The notes: a model not told the origin generated them from the letters alone. A stretch of 64,000 nt of DNA from Terribacillus saccharophilus (GCA_900110015.1 FOCD01000001.1:558001-622000), one strand, 5' to 3'; positions 9,131 to 17,458 are shown, counted from the first letter of the stretch. Program-made: numbers and translations.

Positions 9131-9858
9131 TGTACCGCATCTTTGCTGTTTGGTTGTTAATTGGGCTTTTGCTTCTGTTATTCTGGGAGCTTCCGGAATG
9201 GCTATATTTCGCAAATAGTATCTTTATGATTCTTTATACCGCAGCAGTGCTGGTAGAAAGTAAAACCTACTTTTTCAGCAATATAAAAATTAATAAGATT
9301 TTCGCTGTTCTGTTTATTATTGGAGCTACCACACTGTTAATTGAAGCACTAAGCGTTTACACTGGATTTCCCTTTGGTGAATACGAATACACGACGATGC
9401 TCGGCTACCATGTGTTAGGAGTACCTTTTACAATCGCCATTGCTTGGGTTGGTTTTATTATTAATAGCACTATGATCAGTACACAGCAAAATAAGTGGGT
9501 GCGGGCATTAGAAACAGGCGTGTGGGTCGTATTTATCGATCTCATACTCGATCCTGTCGCATTAGCTTGGGATTTCTGGCAATGGGATAATGGCGGATTT
9601 TATTATGGGATTCCGGCAACGAATTTTATTACATGGTTTTTCCTTGCTGCCATTTTGTCATTGCTGCTGCCGTTGCAAAAGGGTACAAAACCGTCAGTCC
9701 AGTCATATCGGTTATTGGAATTGATGTTCCTGTTTTTTGGTTTGCTGGCTCTGAAAAAAGGTTTCGTCCTTGTTGCTTGTTTGGCCGTTCTGTTCATTCT
9801 TCTTACAGAAGGGAGGAGAGTGCTTGATTCAAGCAGAAAAAAAGCGCTGGTTCATTAA
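9127..9858 (+). CDS. CruF-like carotenoid hydratase/carotenoid biosynthesis membrane protein
   Basis: 243-residue integral membrane protein with about seven hydrophobic segments. It fits the carotenoid biosynthesis protein family (PF04240), which includes bisanhydrobacterioruberin/lycopene 1,2-hydratase CruF. Conserved-looking polar residues in membrane context include FPFGEYEY near residue 83, and DLILDPVALAWDFWQW near residue 140. Inferred role: water addition at the psi end, giving the hydroxyl known from hydroxylated apo-lycopene pigments of related halophilic Bacillaceae. Start overlaps the synthase stop (ATGA), and its end overlaps the acyltransferase start. Confidence 0.75.
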   Translation: MMYRIFAVWLLIGLLLLLFWELPEWLYFANSIFMILYTAAVLVESKTYFFSNIKINKIFAVLFIIGATTLLIEALSVYTGFPFGEYEYTTMLGYHVLGVPFTIAIAWVGFIINSTMISTQQNKWVRALETGVWVVFIDLILDPVALAWDFWQWDNGGFYYGIPATNFITWFFLAAILSLLLPLQKGTKPSVQSYRLLELMFLFFGLLALKKGFVLVACLAVLFILLTEGRRVLDSSRKKALVH

Positions 9859-10486
9859 ACTTTTCACCGCTTATCAACGTTATCATTTACTTCCCCGAAA
9901 CTTTGAGCGAGTTGAAGCTACCGGGCATGTCCAGGTATCAGAAAAACCAGCTATATATATTGCAAATCACAGCTCTTGGTGGGATGGTTTGTTAATTTTT
10001 CAAATTACGGAAAAGCATTTAAATGGTAATCATTATATGCTTATGGCACAAGAAGGACTGGAAAAATATCGCTTCTTTCGTAAGCTTGGTGCTTTCTCTA
10101 TTGATAAAACAAGAATTCGTGATGTTGTCGCTTCCCTTCAGTATGCGAGACAGTTGCTGGAAGGAGGCAATAACGTGTGGCTCTTTCCACAGGGTCAGAT
10201 TTTGCATCAAGACCAAAGGCCATATGTTTTTGAAACGGGAATAGGATATTTGCTGCATCAGATGCCGGTACCTGTTGTTCCGGTCACCTTGCATTATCAT
10301 TTTGGAGAAGAAAAGAAGCCTATTGCATCATTGCACTTCGGTGAACCAATTCATGAGGACTGGGAAAGCATGACAAGGACCAGCGTGAGTTTGTATCTAT
10401 CAAAACTTCTGGAAGAACAAGCAGACGTGCATAAACAAACGATCATAGGCGGGCAGCATATAGAGCCCCAGGAACAGATCAGCTAG
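9824..10486 (+). CDS. Lysophospholipid acyltransferase-like (PlsC-fold) enzyme
   Basis: About 220 residues of the LPLAT/PlsC fold. The catalytic HxxxxD box is NHSSWWDG, with FPQGQI as the second substrate motif and VPVVPVTL as the later block. TTG start at 9824 is supported by GGGAGGAG; the start lies inside the preceding gene by 35 bases. In the pigment operon it probably esterifies the sugar of the carotenoid glucoside, a role played in Staphylococcus by the unrelated CrtO. That role is inferred from context only. Confidence 0.75.
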   Translation: MIQAEKKRWFIKLFTAYQRYHLLPRNFERVEATGHVQVSEKPAIYIANHSSWWDGLLIFQITEKHLNGNHYMLMAQEGLEKYRFFRKLGAFSIDKTRIRDVVASLQYARQLLEGGNNVWLFPQGQILHQDQRPYVFETGIGYLLHQMPVPVVPVTLHYHFGEEKKPIASLHFGEPIHEDWESMTRTSVSLYLSKLLEEQADVHKQTIIGGQHIEPQEQIS

Positions 10487-10496
10487 GAGGGGAGAA

Positions 10497-11624
10497 GTGT
10501 TTATGCTTGTACTTTTACTTATCATCAACCTCTTGCTTCTTCTTCAGCTGGTTTGGATTCTATATAACAGCACAGCTTTTCCGAAAAGCCCAAAAAGAGA
10601 GAGTACACCGATTAAGCCATTAAGCATATTAATACCTGCACGTAATGAAGCAGATAACATTGGACGTCTACTTGAAAGCCTGATTTCCCAGCAGGACTAC
10701 ATAAAAGAAATCCTTGTATTGGATGATCAATCCACAGATGGAACATCTTCTGTTGTACGTGAATATCAGCACAAGCTATCCAACTTAAAACTTTATCAAG
10801 GCAAGGAGCTCCCTTCAGGTTGGACTGGGAAAAACTATGCTTGTCAGCAACTAGGTGAATACGCGGAAGGGGAATGGCTATTGTTTCTAGACGCGGATGT
10901 AACATTGGAAAAAAACGGACTAGCATTATTGCAGCCGTGTCTTGAAGATAATTATCGGATGATATCCGCGTTTCCGAGGCAGCGTGTTCGTACTTTTCTT
11001 GAACGTATGCTTGTTCCGTTCATGATTTTCCTCGTTATTTGCCACTTACCAATCCGACAAGTAATGAAAACCCAAGATCCTAAATTTGCTGCTGCTCACG
11101 GCGCTTTTATCTGTATTCACAAGGAAAGTTATCAAAAGGCAGGCGGTCATGCTGCAATTAAATCAGCCATAGTGGATGATATGGAACTGATGCGTCTTAT
11201 GAAGCGGTCTCAGTTTCCTGTCGCTTTGCTACGTGGTGAGAAGTTCGCTAGTATGCGAATGTACGAAACGAACCGATCTGTATGGTTAGGATTCCGTAAA
11301 AATATCTTCACGGGGACTGGAAGCAATATATACCTTACTTTGTTTATTTGTTTGTTATATGCACTAATGTATGTGTTACCGATTGTTTGCTTAGTTTCCG
11401 GATTGTTACTTGGAGACAAACAGATTGTGCCCACAGCAGCTATAGCTTATCTAATCGGAGTAATGATTAAGATTTTCATTGATTTCCAGGCAAAGACAAA
11501 CTGGTATACATCCTTTCTCTATCCTTTAGCTTGCAGCTGCTTCATATTGCTTGCTTTGGATGCAATACGGATTCATATGCAAAGAGAGGGATATGAATGG
11601 AAAGGCAGGAGATATTACGAATGA
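10497..11624 (+). CDS. crtQ: CrtQ-like carotenoid glycosyltransferase (GT2)
   Basis: Membrane-bound GT-A glycosyltransferase that should glucosylate the carotenoid carboxylate or hydroxyl. 375 residues: N-terminal membrane helix, LSILIPARNEADNIGRLLESL, EILVLDDQSTDGT, the DXD-type motif FLDADV, a later DDMELM block, and three or four C-terminal helices. GTG at 10497 or ATG at 10503 follow AGGAGGGGAG; I kept the GTG. Its order before a CrtP-like gene resembles staphylococcal crtPQ. It overlaps the next gene by ATGA. Confidence 0.8.
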   Translation: MFMLVLLLIINLLLLLQLVWILYNSTAFPKSPKRESTPIKPLSILIPARNEADNIGRLLESLISQQDYIKEILVLDDQSTDGTSSVVREYQHKLSNLKLYQGKELPSGWTGKNYACQQLGEYAEGEWLLFLDADVTLEKNGLALLQPCLEDNYRMISAFPRQRVRTFLERMLVPFMIFLVICHLPIRQVMKTQDPKFAAAHGAFICIHKESYQKAGGHAAIKSAIVDDMELMRLMKRSQFPVALLRGEKFASMRMYETNRSVWLGFRKNIFTGTGSNIYLTLFICLLYALMYVLPIVCLVSGLLLGDKQIVPTAAIAYLIGVMIKIFIDFQAKTNWYTSFLYPLACSCFILLALDAIRIHMQREGYEWKGRRYYE

Positions 11625-13090
11625 AAAGGGCTGTTATTATAGGAGGCGGATTAGGTGGTTTAACGACCAGTATTTACCTTGCACATGCTGGCTGGGATGT
11701 TAAAATACTCGAAAAGAACAAAACACTTGGCGGCAAGCTCCAACAAGTTAATAAAGATGGTTTTCACTTTGATCTTGGTCCCAGCACCATTACACTCAAG
11801 CATATCTTTGAACAAGTATTCCACGATACAGGACGTGACAGCCGAGATTATTTGACCTTTTATCCAATCTCCCCAATCGGGAAGAATTTCTTTCCGGATG
11901 GAAACATTATAGAACTGACACCAGATGTAGAGAGGATGCAGGAGCAGCTGGCCGTCTACAGCAAAGCTGATGCTAAAGCGTATCCTGCTTTCCTTGCTGA
12001 AAGCAGAAGGCTGTTTCAGATTTCTGAGAAGGCATTTCTTCATAAACCACTCTTTCTATGGGAGGAGAAGCTACAGCCTGAACTCTTGCTCAACTTTGCC
12101 AAAATTCGTCCAATGCAATCATTTCAAGCATTATTAAAACGGTACTTTCGACATTCAAATACATTACGCCTATTCGGTAGGTACGCGACATATATAGGAT
12201 CATCTCCTTATCAGGCACCATCCATTTTCGCAATGCTTGCATTTTTGGAAGCAGGGGAAGGAGTTCATGGCATTAAAGGCGGCACGTATAAACTTGTGGA
12301 AGCATTTGAAAAGCTTGCTGTGGAATTAGGAGTTATTATCGAAAAAGAAACTGATGTGACAAGTATACGGACAAGTAAAGGTGCTGTAACAGGGGTTACG
12401 ACTACCAAAGGTGACTATGCTTGTGATACGCTTATCGGAAATGGAGATGCCCTAAGCTTGTACAGCGGGCTGCTGGATGAGTCCGATAGACCGCATTTTT
12501 CTGATCATAAAATAAAGAAAGTAGAGCCTTCTTTGTCTGGCTTTACAATGCTTTTGGGTGTTAAAAAGCGATACACTCAATTAGCTCACCATAATGTTTT
12601 CTTTCCTTCCGATTACCAAGCAGAATTCACATCGATTTTCAAGAAACAACAATATATTAAGGAACCGACTCTTTATATTTGTTTTTCAGGAGCAAGTGAA
12701 CCAGATCTTGCACCTGTAAACATGAGCAATTTGTTCGTGCTTGCAAACGCGCCGTATCTTACTGGTATCAACCAGCTGCAGGATAAAGAACGGTATAAAG
12801 AAAAACTTATACAGCAGCTTGAAGATAAAGGACTTACTGCTTTATCGGAATCAATTATCTATGAAGAACTTCAGACTCCAGCTGATTTAGCGGTACGCAC
12901 CCGTGCTTTTCGGGGAGCAATATATGGGATGAGCTCGAATAATCTTCAGCAAGCCTTTTTCCGAATACCGAATAAAGATACACATATTAAAGGTCTTTGG
13001 TTTACGGGTGGTTCGACTCACCCAGGCGGTGGCACACCAATGGTCACATTAAGCGGAAAATTGACAGCACAAGCAATATTACAGGGATAG
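11621..13090 (+). CDS. crtP: CrtP-like terminal carotenoid oxidase
   Basis: Third FAD-dependent CrtN-family enzyme, 489 residues from the ATG at 11621 (the frame opens earlier inside the preceding gene, but ATGA overlap and upstream AGGAGA favour this start). Motifs: IIGGGLGGLTTS, FDLGPSTITL, YIGSSPY, QLAHHNVFF, RGAIYGMSS and GGSTHPGGGTPMVTLSGK. The last three are notably like staphylococcal CrtP, which oxidises the terminal methyl of 4,4'-diaponeurosporene. I therefore infer oxidation of the C30 end group to aldehyde or acid. Confidence 0.8.
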   Translation: MKRAVIIGGGLGGLTTSIYLAHAGWDVKILEKNKTLGGKLQQVNKDGFHFDLGPSTITLKHIFEQVFHDTGRDSRDYLTFYPISPIGKNFFPDGNIIELTPDVERMQEQLAVYSKADAKAYPAFLAESRRLFQISEKAFLHKPLFLWEEKLQPELLLNFAKIRPMQSFQALLKRYFRHSNTLRLFGRYATYIGSSPYQAPSIFAMLAFLEAGEGVHGIKGGTYKLVEAFEKLAVELGVIIEKETDVTSIRTSKGAVTGVTTTKGDYACDTLIGNGDALSLYSGLLDESDRPHFSDHKIKKVEPSLSGFTMLLGVKKRYTQLAHHNVFFPSDYQAEFTSIFKKQQYIKEPTLYICFSGASEPDLAPVNMSNLFVLANAPYLTGINQLQDKERYKEKLIQQLEDKGLTALSESIIYEELQTPADLAVRTRAFRGAIYGMSSNNLQQAFFRIPNKDTHIKGLWFTGGSTHPGGGTPMVTLSGKLTAQAILQG

Positions 13091-13112
13091 GTTAGAGCCA
13101 GGGGGAAACAGG

Positions 13113-14153
13113 ATGACAGACAGATCCATACATAACCGTAAGGATGAACATATACATATAACATTGAATGAACAGGTACAAGGAAAAGGTATCTCAACTG
13201 GGTTCGAATCGTACCGATTCGAGCATCAGGCTCTTCCTGAAATTAGTTTCGATTCAATTGATACCAGCGCAACATTTCTAAAAAAACAAGTGAAAGTGCC
13301 TTTTCTGATCAGCAGTATGACAGGCGGCACGCCCCGTGCTCATGAAATTAACCGGAACTTAGCAAGTGCTGCCGAAGAAAAAGGCTGGGCACTTGGGCTT
13401 GGATCCAGTCGAGTGGCGCTGGAGAATAAGACGGCTGCCGCAAGCTTTCAGCTTCGGGAAGAAGCGCCGACCATTCCGATTTTTGCTAATATAGGTGCTG
13501 TCCAGCTGAATTATGGCTATGGATCTGAAGAATGCAGTCAAATTGTGCGTTTAACAGGTGCAGATGCCATTGTGCTGCATCTTAATAGCATGCAGGAAAT
13601 TTTCCAGGATGAAGGAGATACAGACTTTAGCGGACTTTTGCTTAAAATTGCCAAAGTGGCTGATGCATTATCTGTACCGGTCGGCATCAAAGAAGTAGGC
13701 TTTGGAATTGCTTCTGACACATGCAGTCTGCTAATTGAAGCAGGTGTACAATTCATTGATACAGCAGGTGCTGGTGGTACTTCTTGGATTGAGGTAGAGA
13801 AATATCGTTCTCAGAATTCTATAAAGCAAAGAGCTGCGTCAGCATTTCTTGATTGGGGTCTTCCGACGGCTAAATGCGTCGAACAGCTGAGCGGGTTGCC
13901 AAAACCTCCAGACTGCCTGATTGCCAGCGGAGGGATCACAAATGGCGTTGAGGCAGCTAAAGCTATAGCTTTAGGAGCTGACATGGCAGGATACGGGCGT
14001 TCCATTTTGCCTGAAGCCGTGGATTCGAAAGAGGCATTGCTTGAACGATTCGAGCAGCTGGAACTTGAGCTGCGGATCAGCATGTTCGGAATTGGGGCTC
14101 AAAACTTGGAGGCATTAAAAAATACGGACAGGTTAATCAGTCAAAACGCCTGA
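13113..14153 (+). CDS. fni: Isopentenyl-diphosphate delta-isomerase, type 2
   Basis: FMN- and NADPH-dependent interconversion of IPP and DMAPP, which feeds the prenyl diphosphate pool. 346 residues, TIM-barrel FMN enzyme: SSMTGGT near residue 69, GLGSSRVALE, phosphate-binding GGTSW and ASGGITNG near residue 272, then GADMAGYGRSIL. In B. subtilis fni lies next to the recU-gpsB region as well; here it ends the pigment operon 22 bases after crtP. No clear terminator follows before cotD. Confidence 0.95.
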   Translation: MTDRSIHNRKDEHIHITLNEQVQGKGISTGFESYRFEHQALPEISFDSIDTSATFLKKQVKVPFLISSMTGGTPRAHEINRNLASAAEEKGWALGLGSSRVALENKTAAASFQLREEAPTIPIFANIGAVQLNYGYGSEECSQIVRLTGADAIVLHLNSMQEIFQDEGDTDFSGLLLKIAKVADALSVPVGIKEVGFGIASDTCSLLIEAGVQFIDTAGAGGTSWIEVEKYRSQNSIKQRAASAFLDWGLPTAKCVEQLSGLPKPPDCLIASGGITNGVEAAKAIALGADMAGYGRSILPEAVDSKEALLERFEQLELELRISMFGIGAQNLEALKNTDRLISQNA

Positions 14154-14174
14154 AATATAGGTTTTTGTCATAGT

Positions 14175-14202
14175 ACATGTTTTTTCGCCCTTTCATATGT
14201 TA
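14175..14202 (+). promoter_or_regulatory. Candidate sigma-K promoter of cotD
   Basis: ACA at 14175-14177 and CATATGTTA at 14194-14202, 16 bases apart, match the sigma-K pattern (AC, 16-17, CATANNNTA). It lies 31 bases upstream of the coat-protein start. In B. subtilis cotD is a late mother-cell gene dependent on sigma-K and GerE, which agrees. Confidence 0.55.
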
Positions 14203-14233
14203 TAGAGAATCCAATACAGAAAGGGGAAAGAAC

Positions 14234-14677
14234 ATGCGTAAAAGACATTGCTGTCCTCCTCCGCGTCCAGTACACCCAGTACATTGTGGTCCAGTACATT
14301 GCGGAACGAAGACGATAGTCGATCCTGTTATCAACAATGTACAACACACTTACTCTGAAGAGGTAATTGAGCATATACACCCAGTTCATACAACAGTGGT
14401 GAACCATCATAAAGTGAAGAATGTCCACGCGTATCCGCATACGACTTCTTTTGCTAATGAAAAATCGGTGGAACAGACACACCTAAGCCCGACTCACAAC
14501 AGCCCACCGAGACCGAATCCTTGCAAGGACTGCGGTCCAATGCCAATGCCGATGCCGGCTCCAGCACCTATGCCAATGCCGCAGCAGGTTAGCCCGCAAA
14601 TGTATCAGCCAATGCCTGAGCAGCCAAAACCGCAAATGGCACCAAAACCTAAACCAACGCAGAAAAAGTGGTACTAA
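14234..14677 (+). CDS. cotD: Inner spore coat protein CotD
   Basis: 147 residues from the ATG at 14234, placed by AAAGGGG seven bases upstream. The N-terminus is very rich in His, Cys, Pro and Val (HCCPPPRP, then VHPVHCGPVHCG repeats), and the central part (TYSEEVIEHIHPVHTTVVNHH) is typical of CotD. The C-terminal third is low-complexity Pro/Met/Gln (PMPMPAPAPMPM), longer than in the 75-residue B. subtilis protein. Expected in the spore coat, made late in the mother cell. A terminator follows. Confidence 0.85.
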   Translation: MRKRHCCPPPRPVHPVHCGPVHCGTKTIVDPVINNVQHTYSEEVIEHIHPVHTTVVNHHKVKNVHAYPHTTSFANEKSVEQTHLSPTHNSPPRPNPCKDCGPMPMPMPAPAPMPMPQQVSPQMYQPMPEQPKPQMAPKPKPTQKKWY

Positions 14678-14687
14678 TAGTCCTATT

Positions 14688-14716
14688 AGAGCTGGCGTCA
14701 GCCAGCTCTTTTATGT
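14688..14716 (+). terminator. Terminator after cotD
   Basis: Perfect stem AGAGCTGGC / GCCAGCTCT with a four-base loop, followed by TTTTAT. Confidence 0.85.
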
Positions 14717-14748
14717 TTAGATAGAAACAGTGAAGAGAAGAGGAGCGC

Positions 14749-15327
14749 ATGTCCCTAATGAAGAATTTATACGTTACTGGATACAAGCACTACGAAATGG
14801 GAATCTTTAAAATGAGTGATCCTCGTGTGCATTATATCAAGCAAACAATACGGGACAAGCTGGTCGGTCTGATTGAAGCTGGATTGGAATGGGTGCTCCT
14901 GTCCGGACAGACGGGTGTAGAGCTGTGGGCAGCCCAGGTTGTACTTGATTTAAAGGAAGAAGAATATGATATCCAGCTTGCTGTTATCCCGCCTTTTGAT
15001 AATCAAGATGCGCGCTGGTCCGAAGATCTGCAGGAAGAGTATCAGGAAGTGATCATGCTTGCTGATTTTTACCAGCCGATATATGAAGGTGACTATAAGG
15101 GACCTTACCAATTCAAGGCACGTGATAAATGGATGCTGTCTAAAACCGAGGCTGCACTTGTCATGTTTGACGAAAACCAGACAGGCAGTGTCGATTTTTT
15201 CCTAAAAGAAGCACGCAGCCACCAAGAAGCGCATGATTATGGGCTCTACTATATAACTGCACTGGATTTGCAGGACACACTGGAGCGGGAACAGATGAAC
15301 GATCCTAATTATTGGGATCAGACATGA
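14749..15327 (+). CDS. ypsA: YpsA, SLOG-fold DUF1273 protein
   Basis: 192 residues of the DUF1273/YpsA family (SLOG superfamily, Rossmann-like, probably nucleotide-binding). Visible: YVTGYKHYEMGIF at the N-terminus, LEWVLLSGQTGVELWAAQ with the Gly-rich loop, and FKARDKWMLSKTEAALVMFDE. YpsA is linked to cell division control in Firmicutes and lies upstream of gpsB here as in B. subtilis. A second ATG three codons in (14758) is an equally plausible start given AGGAG at 14741. Confidence 0.9.
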   Translation: MSLMKNLYVTGYKHYEMGIFKMSDPRVHYIKQTIRDKLVGLIEAGLEWVLLSGQTGVELWAAQVVLDLKEEEYDIQLAVIPPFDNQDARWSEDLQEEYQEVIMLADFYQPIYEGDYKGPYQFKARDKWMLSKTEAALVMFDENQTGSVDFFLKEARSHQEAHDYGLYYITALDLQDTLEREQMNDPNYWDQT

Positions 15328-15402
15328 GAAGAAAATTGACAATTACGGATGATTTTGAAAGAATGGACTTATATACAATTGTATAAATGAGGTGACTTGT
15401 GT

Positions 15403-15777
15403 ATGGCTTTGGCAAACATCCAACTGACACAAAAAGATATCTTTGAAAAGAATTTTAAAACAGGTATGCGTGGTTATAACCAAGATGAAGTCGATGAGTA
15501 TTTGGATAAGATCATTCAGGATTATGAAACATTCCAAAAAGAAATCGATCGGCTGAAAAGCGAAAATGAACGTCTTAGACAGCAGCAGTCCTCAAATGAC
15601 ACAACCAGATCAACCAGATCTGTGCAGCAGCCTAAAGAACAAGCTCCACAACCAGCTGCTCCTGTGCGCGAGCGAGAGACACAGATGAATCATCAAGTGA
15701 ATTATGATATCCTTAAACGTCTATCTAATCTGGAAAAGGCCGTATTCGGAAAAAAATTCGCAGAGAATGATGTTTGA
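15403..15777 (+). CDS. gpsB: Cell-cycle protein GpsB
   Basis: Small DivIVA-like coiled-coil protein that shuttles PBP1 between lateral wall and septum. 124 residues from ATG 15403 (GAGGTG nine bases upstream; in-frame TTG at 15397 rejected). The N-terminal membrane-binding domain shows FKTGMRGYNQDEVDEYLDKI, followed by a coiled coil (about residues 40-65), a variable Thr/Gln/Pro linker, and the trimerisation tail YDILKRLSNLEKAVFG. Partner PBP1 (ponA) is encoded at the left of this window. Confidence 0.95.
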   Translation: MALANIQLTQKDIFEKNFKTGMRGYNQDEVDEYLDKIIQDYETFQKEIDRLKSENERLRQQQSSNDTTRSTRSVQQPKEQAPQPAAPVRERETQMNHQVNYDILKRLSNLEKAVFGKKFAENDV

Positions 15778-15789
15778 TGCTGGGCGGTC

Positions 15790-15818
15790 TTGACTATTAA
15801 CGTCGAACCGCGTACAAT
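15790..15818 (+). promoter_or_regulatory. Sigma-A promoter of rnpB
   Basis: TTGACT at 15790-15795 and TACAAT at 15813-15818 with a 17-base spacer, ending about ten bases before the expected 5' end of the RNase P RNA. Confidence 0.8.
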
Positions 15819-15828
15819 AGGTTAGCAA

Positions 15829-16226
15829 CTTAAAAATGAATGTTTGAGTAATCGCTGCAGTGATGCAGAGGAAAGTCCATGCTCACACAAGCTGAGATGC
15901 TTGTAGTGTTCGTGCTTGGCGAATTCATAAGCCAAGGTAGCAGTAATGCTAACGGCAGGCAGAAAGCCTAAGTCTTCGGATATGGCTGACATGTCTTGAA
16001 AGTGCCACAGTGACGTAGTCAGCTTGGAAACCTGCTGAGTGGAACGAGGTAAACCCCACGAGTGAGCAACCCAAATGTTGGTAGGGGCACCCTTGATTAT
16101 GGGAATTCAACCTAAAAAGGGACAAGCGCTGAGCTTGTAGATAGATGATTACTACCGTTGTACGAGGCTGACCACCGCTAGCAGTGCATCGGTACAGAAC
16201 ATGGCTTACAGAACATTCATTTGGTC
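15829..16226 (+). ncRNA. rnpB: RNase P RNA, Bacillus class B
   Basis: Catalytic RNA of RNase P, which matures tRNA 5' ends. Highly conserved cores are readable: GTAATCGCTGCAG, GAGGAAAGTCCATGCTC, TCTTCGGATATGGCTGA, TTGAAAGTGCCACAGTGACG, GGTAAACCCC, TAGATAGATGATTACTACC and ACATGGCTTACAGAACATTC. The ends pair as helix P1 (AAATGAATGTT / AACATTCATTT). Length about 400 bases, the class B size. Exact ends are approximate. Location between gpsB and ypsC is the same as in B. subtilis. Confidence 0.95.
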
Positions 16227-16242
16227 CACTGTATACAACAAA

Positions 16243-16282
16243 CAGCCCTTTCTAACTGGTTTCAGCTAGAGAGGGCTTTTTA
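16243..16282 (+). terminator. Terminator after rnpB
   Basis: AGCCCTTTCTAACTGG / CAGCTAGAGAGGGCT imperfect stem followed by TTTTT. Confidence 0.85.
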
Positions 16283-16304
16283 ATACATAAAAGCGAGGTT
16301 TTAC

Positions 16305-17441
16305 ATGATGAAAAGGCAAGTGACCCTGATTGCCACTGCTGCGATGGGATTGGAATCAGTTGTTGCACGTGAGGTGAAGCAGCTGGGCTATGAAGATGTA
16401 CAAGTAGACAATGGCAGAGTAGTATTCCAAGCGGATCCTTCCGCTATTGTACGCTGCAATCTGTGGCTGCGCACAGCTGATCGTATTAAAGTATTGGTCG
16501 GAGAATTCAAGGCAACTACTTTTGATGAACTCTTTGAACAAACAAAGGCATTGCCATGGGAAACGTACATACAGGAAAATGGTGAATTCCCGGTAATCGG
16601 AAAAAGCGTCAAATCGATGCTTTACAGTGTTCCGGATTGTCAGCGCATCGTAAAGAAGGCGGTAGTAGAAAGACTGAAACAGAAGCAGGGCATTGCTTCC
16701 TGGCTGGATGAGTCTGGTCCAAGACACCGGATTGAAGTGGCTATCTTGAAGGACACGGTCAGTTTGACACTGGACACAAGCGGTACAGGCTTGCATAAGC
16801 GCGGTTATCGTGTTGGGCAAGGTGAAGCACCGATCAAAGAAACACTTGCAGCCGCAATGGTGCTTTTGACGAATTGGCGTCCAGATTTTCCGCTTCATGA
16901 TCCATTCTGCGGTAGCGGTACAATTGCCATCGAAGCCGCACTAATTGGTCAAAACATTGCTCCTGGATTCAACCGCGAATTTGATGCTGAAAACTGGCAT
17001 TGGATAAAATCCGACCTATGGGAAAAAGCGCTGGAAGAAGCAGAGGATTTAGCTAATTATGATCAAGAACTTCATATTTCCGGTTCGGATATCGACCATA
17101 AAATGGTGGAAATTGCGAAGGCAAATAGTATTGAAGCGGGTCTTGGCGAATTGGTCAACTGGAGACAGATGCAGGTGGCGGATTGGAATCCAAAGCAGGA
17201 TAATGGCTATATGATCTCGAATCCGCCATATGGGGAAAGATTGGGAGATCGCCCTGAGGTGGAAAAGGCCTATAAAGAGCTAGGATCCATCATGAAGGAT
17301 AACCCTTCTTGGAGCGGTTATATTTTAACTTCTCATGAAGGCTTTGAAACATTCTATGGCAAGCAGGCAACTAAGAAACGCAAGCTTTTCAATGGTTTTA
17401 TCAAAACCGATTATTATCAGTATTTCGGTAAACATATCTGA
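16305..17441 (+). CDS. ypsC: THUMP-domain class I SAM RNA methyltransferase (YpsC/RlmL-N type)
   Basis: 378 residues. The N-terminal ferredoxin-like/THUMP region (about 1-160) recognises RNA and a Rossmann methyltransferase follows: the SAM loop is DPFCGSGTIAIEAA near residue 199, a later acidic residue lies in GSDIDHKMVEIAKAN, and the catalytic motif is NPPYGER near residue 306. NPPY marks N-methylation of a base, and relatives methylate 23S rRNA guanine (N2). Start ATG-ATG at 16305. It ends 17 bases before the peptidase gene with a fresh ribosome site, so the two are one transcript. Confidence 0.9.
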   Translation: MMKRQVTLIATAAMGLESVVAREVKQLGYEDVQVDNGRVVFQADPSAIVRCNLWLRTADRIKVLVGEFKATTFDELFEQTKALPWETYIQENGEFPVIGKSVKSMLYSVPDCQRIVKKAVVERLKQKQGIASWLDESGPRHRIEVAILKDTVSLTLDTSGTGLHKRGYRVGQGEAPIKETLAAAMVLLTNWRPDFPLHDPFCGSGTIAIEAALIGQNIAPGFNREFDAENWHWIKSDLWEKALEEAEDLANYDQELHISGSDIDHKMVEIAKANSIEAGLGELVNWRQMQVADWNPKQDNGYMISNPPYGERLGDRPEVEKAYKELGSIMKDNPSWSGYILTSHEGFETFYGKQATKKRKLFNGFIKTDYYQYFGKHI

Positions 17442-17458
17442 AAAAGGGAGCGGATAGT

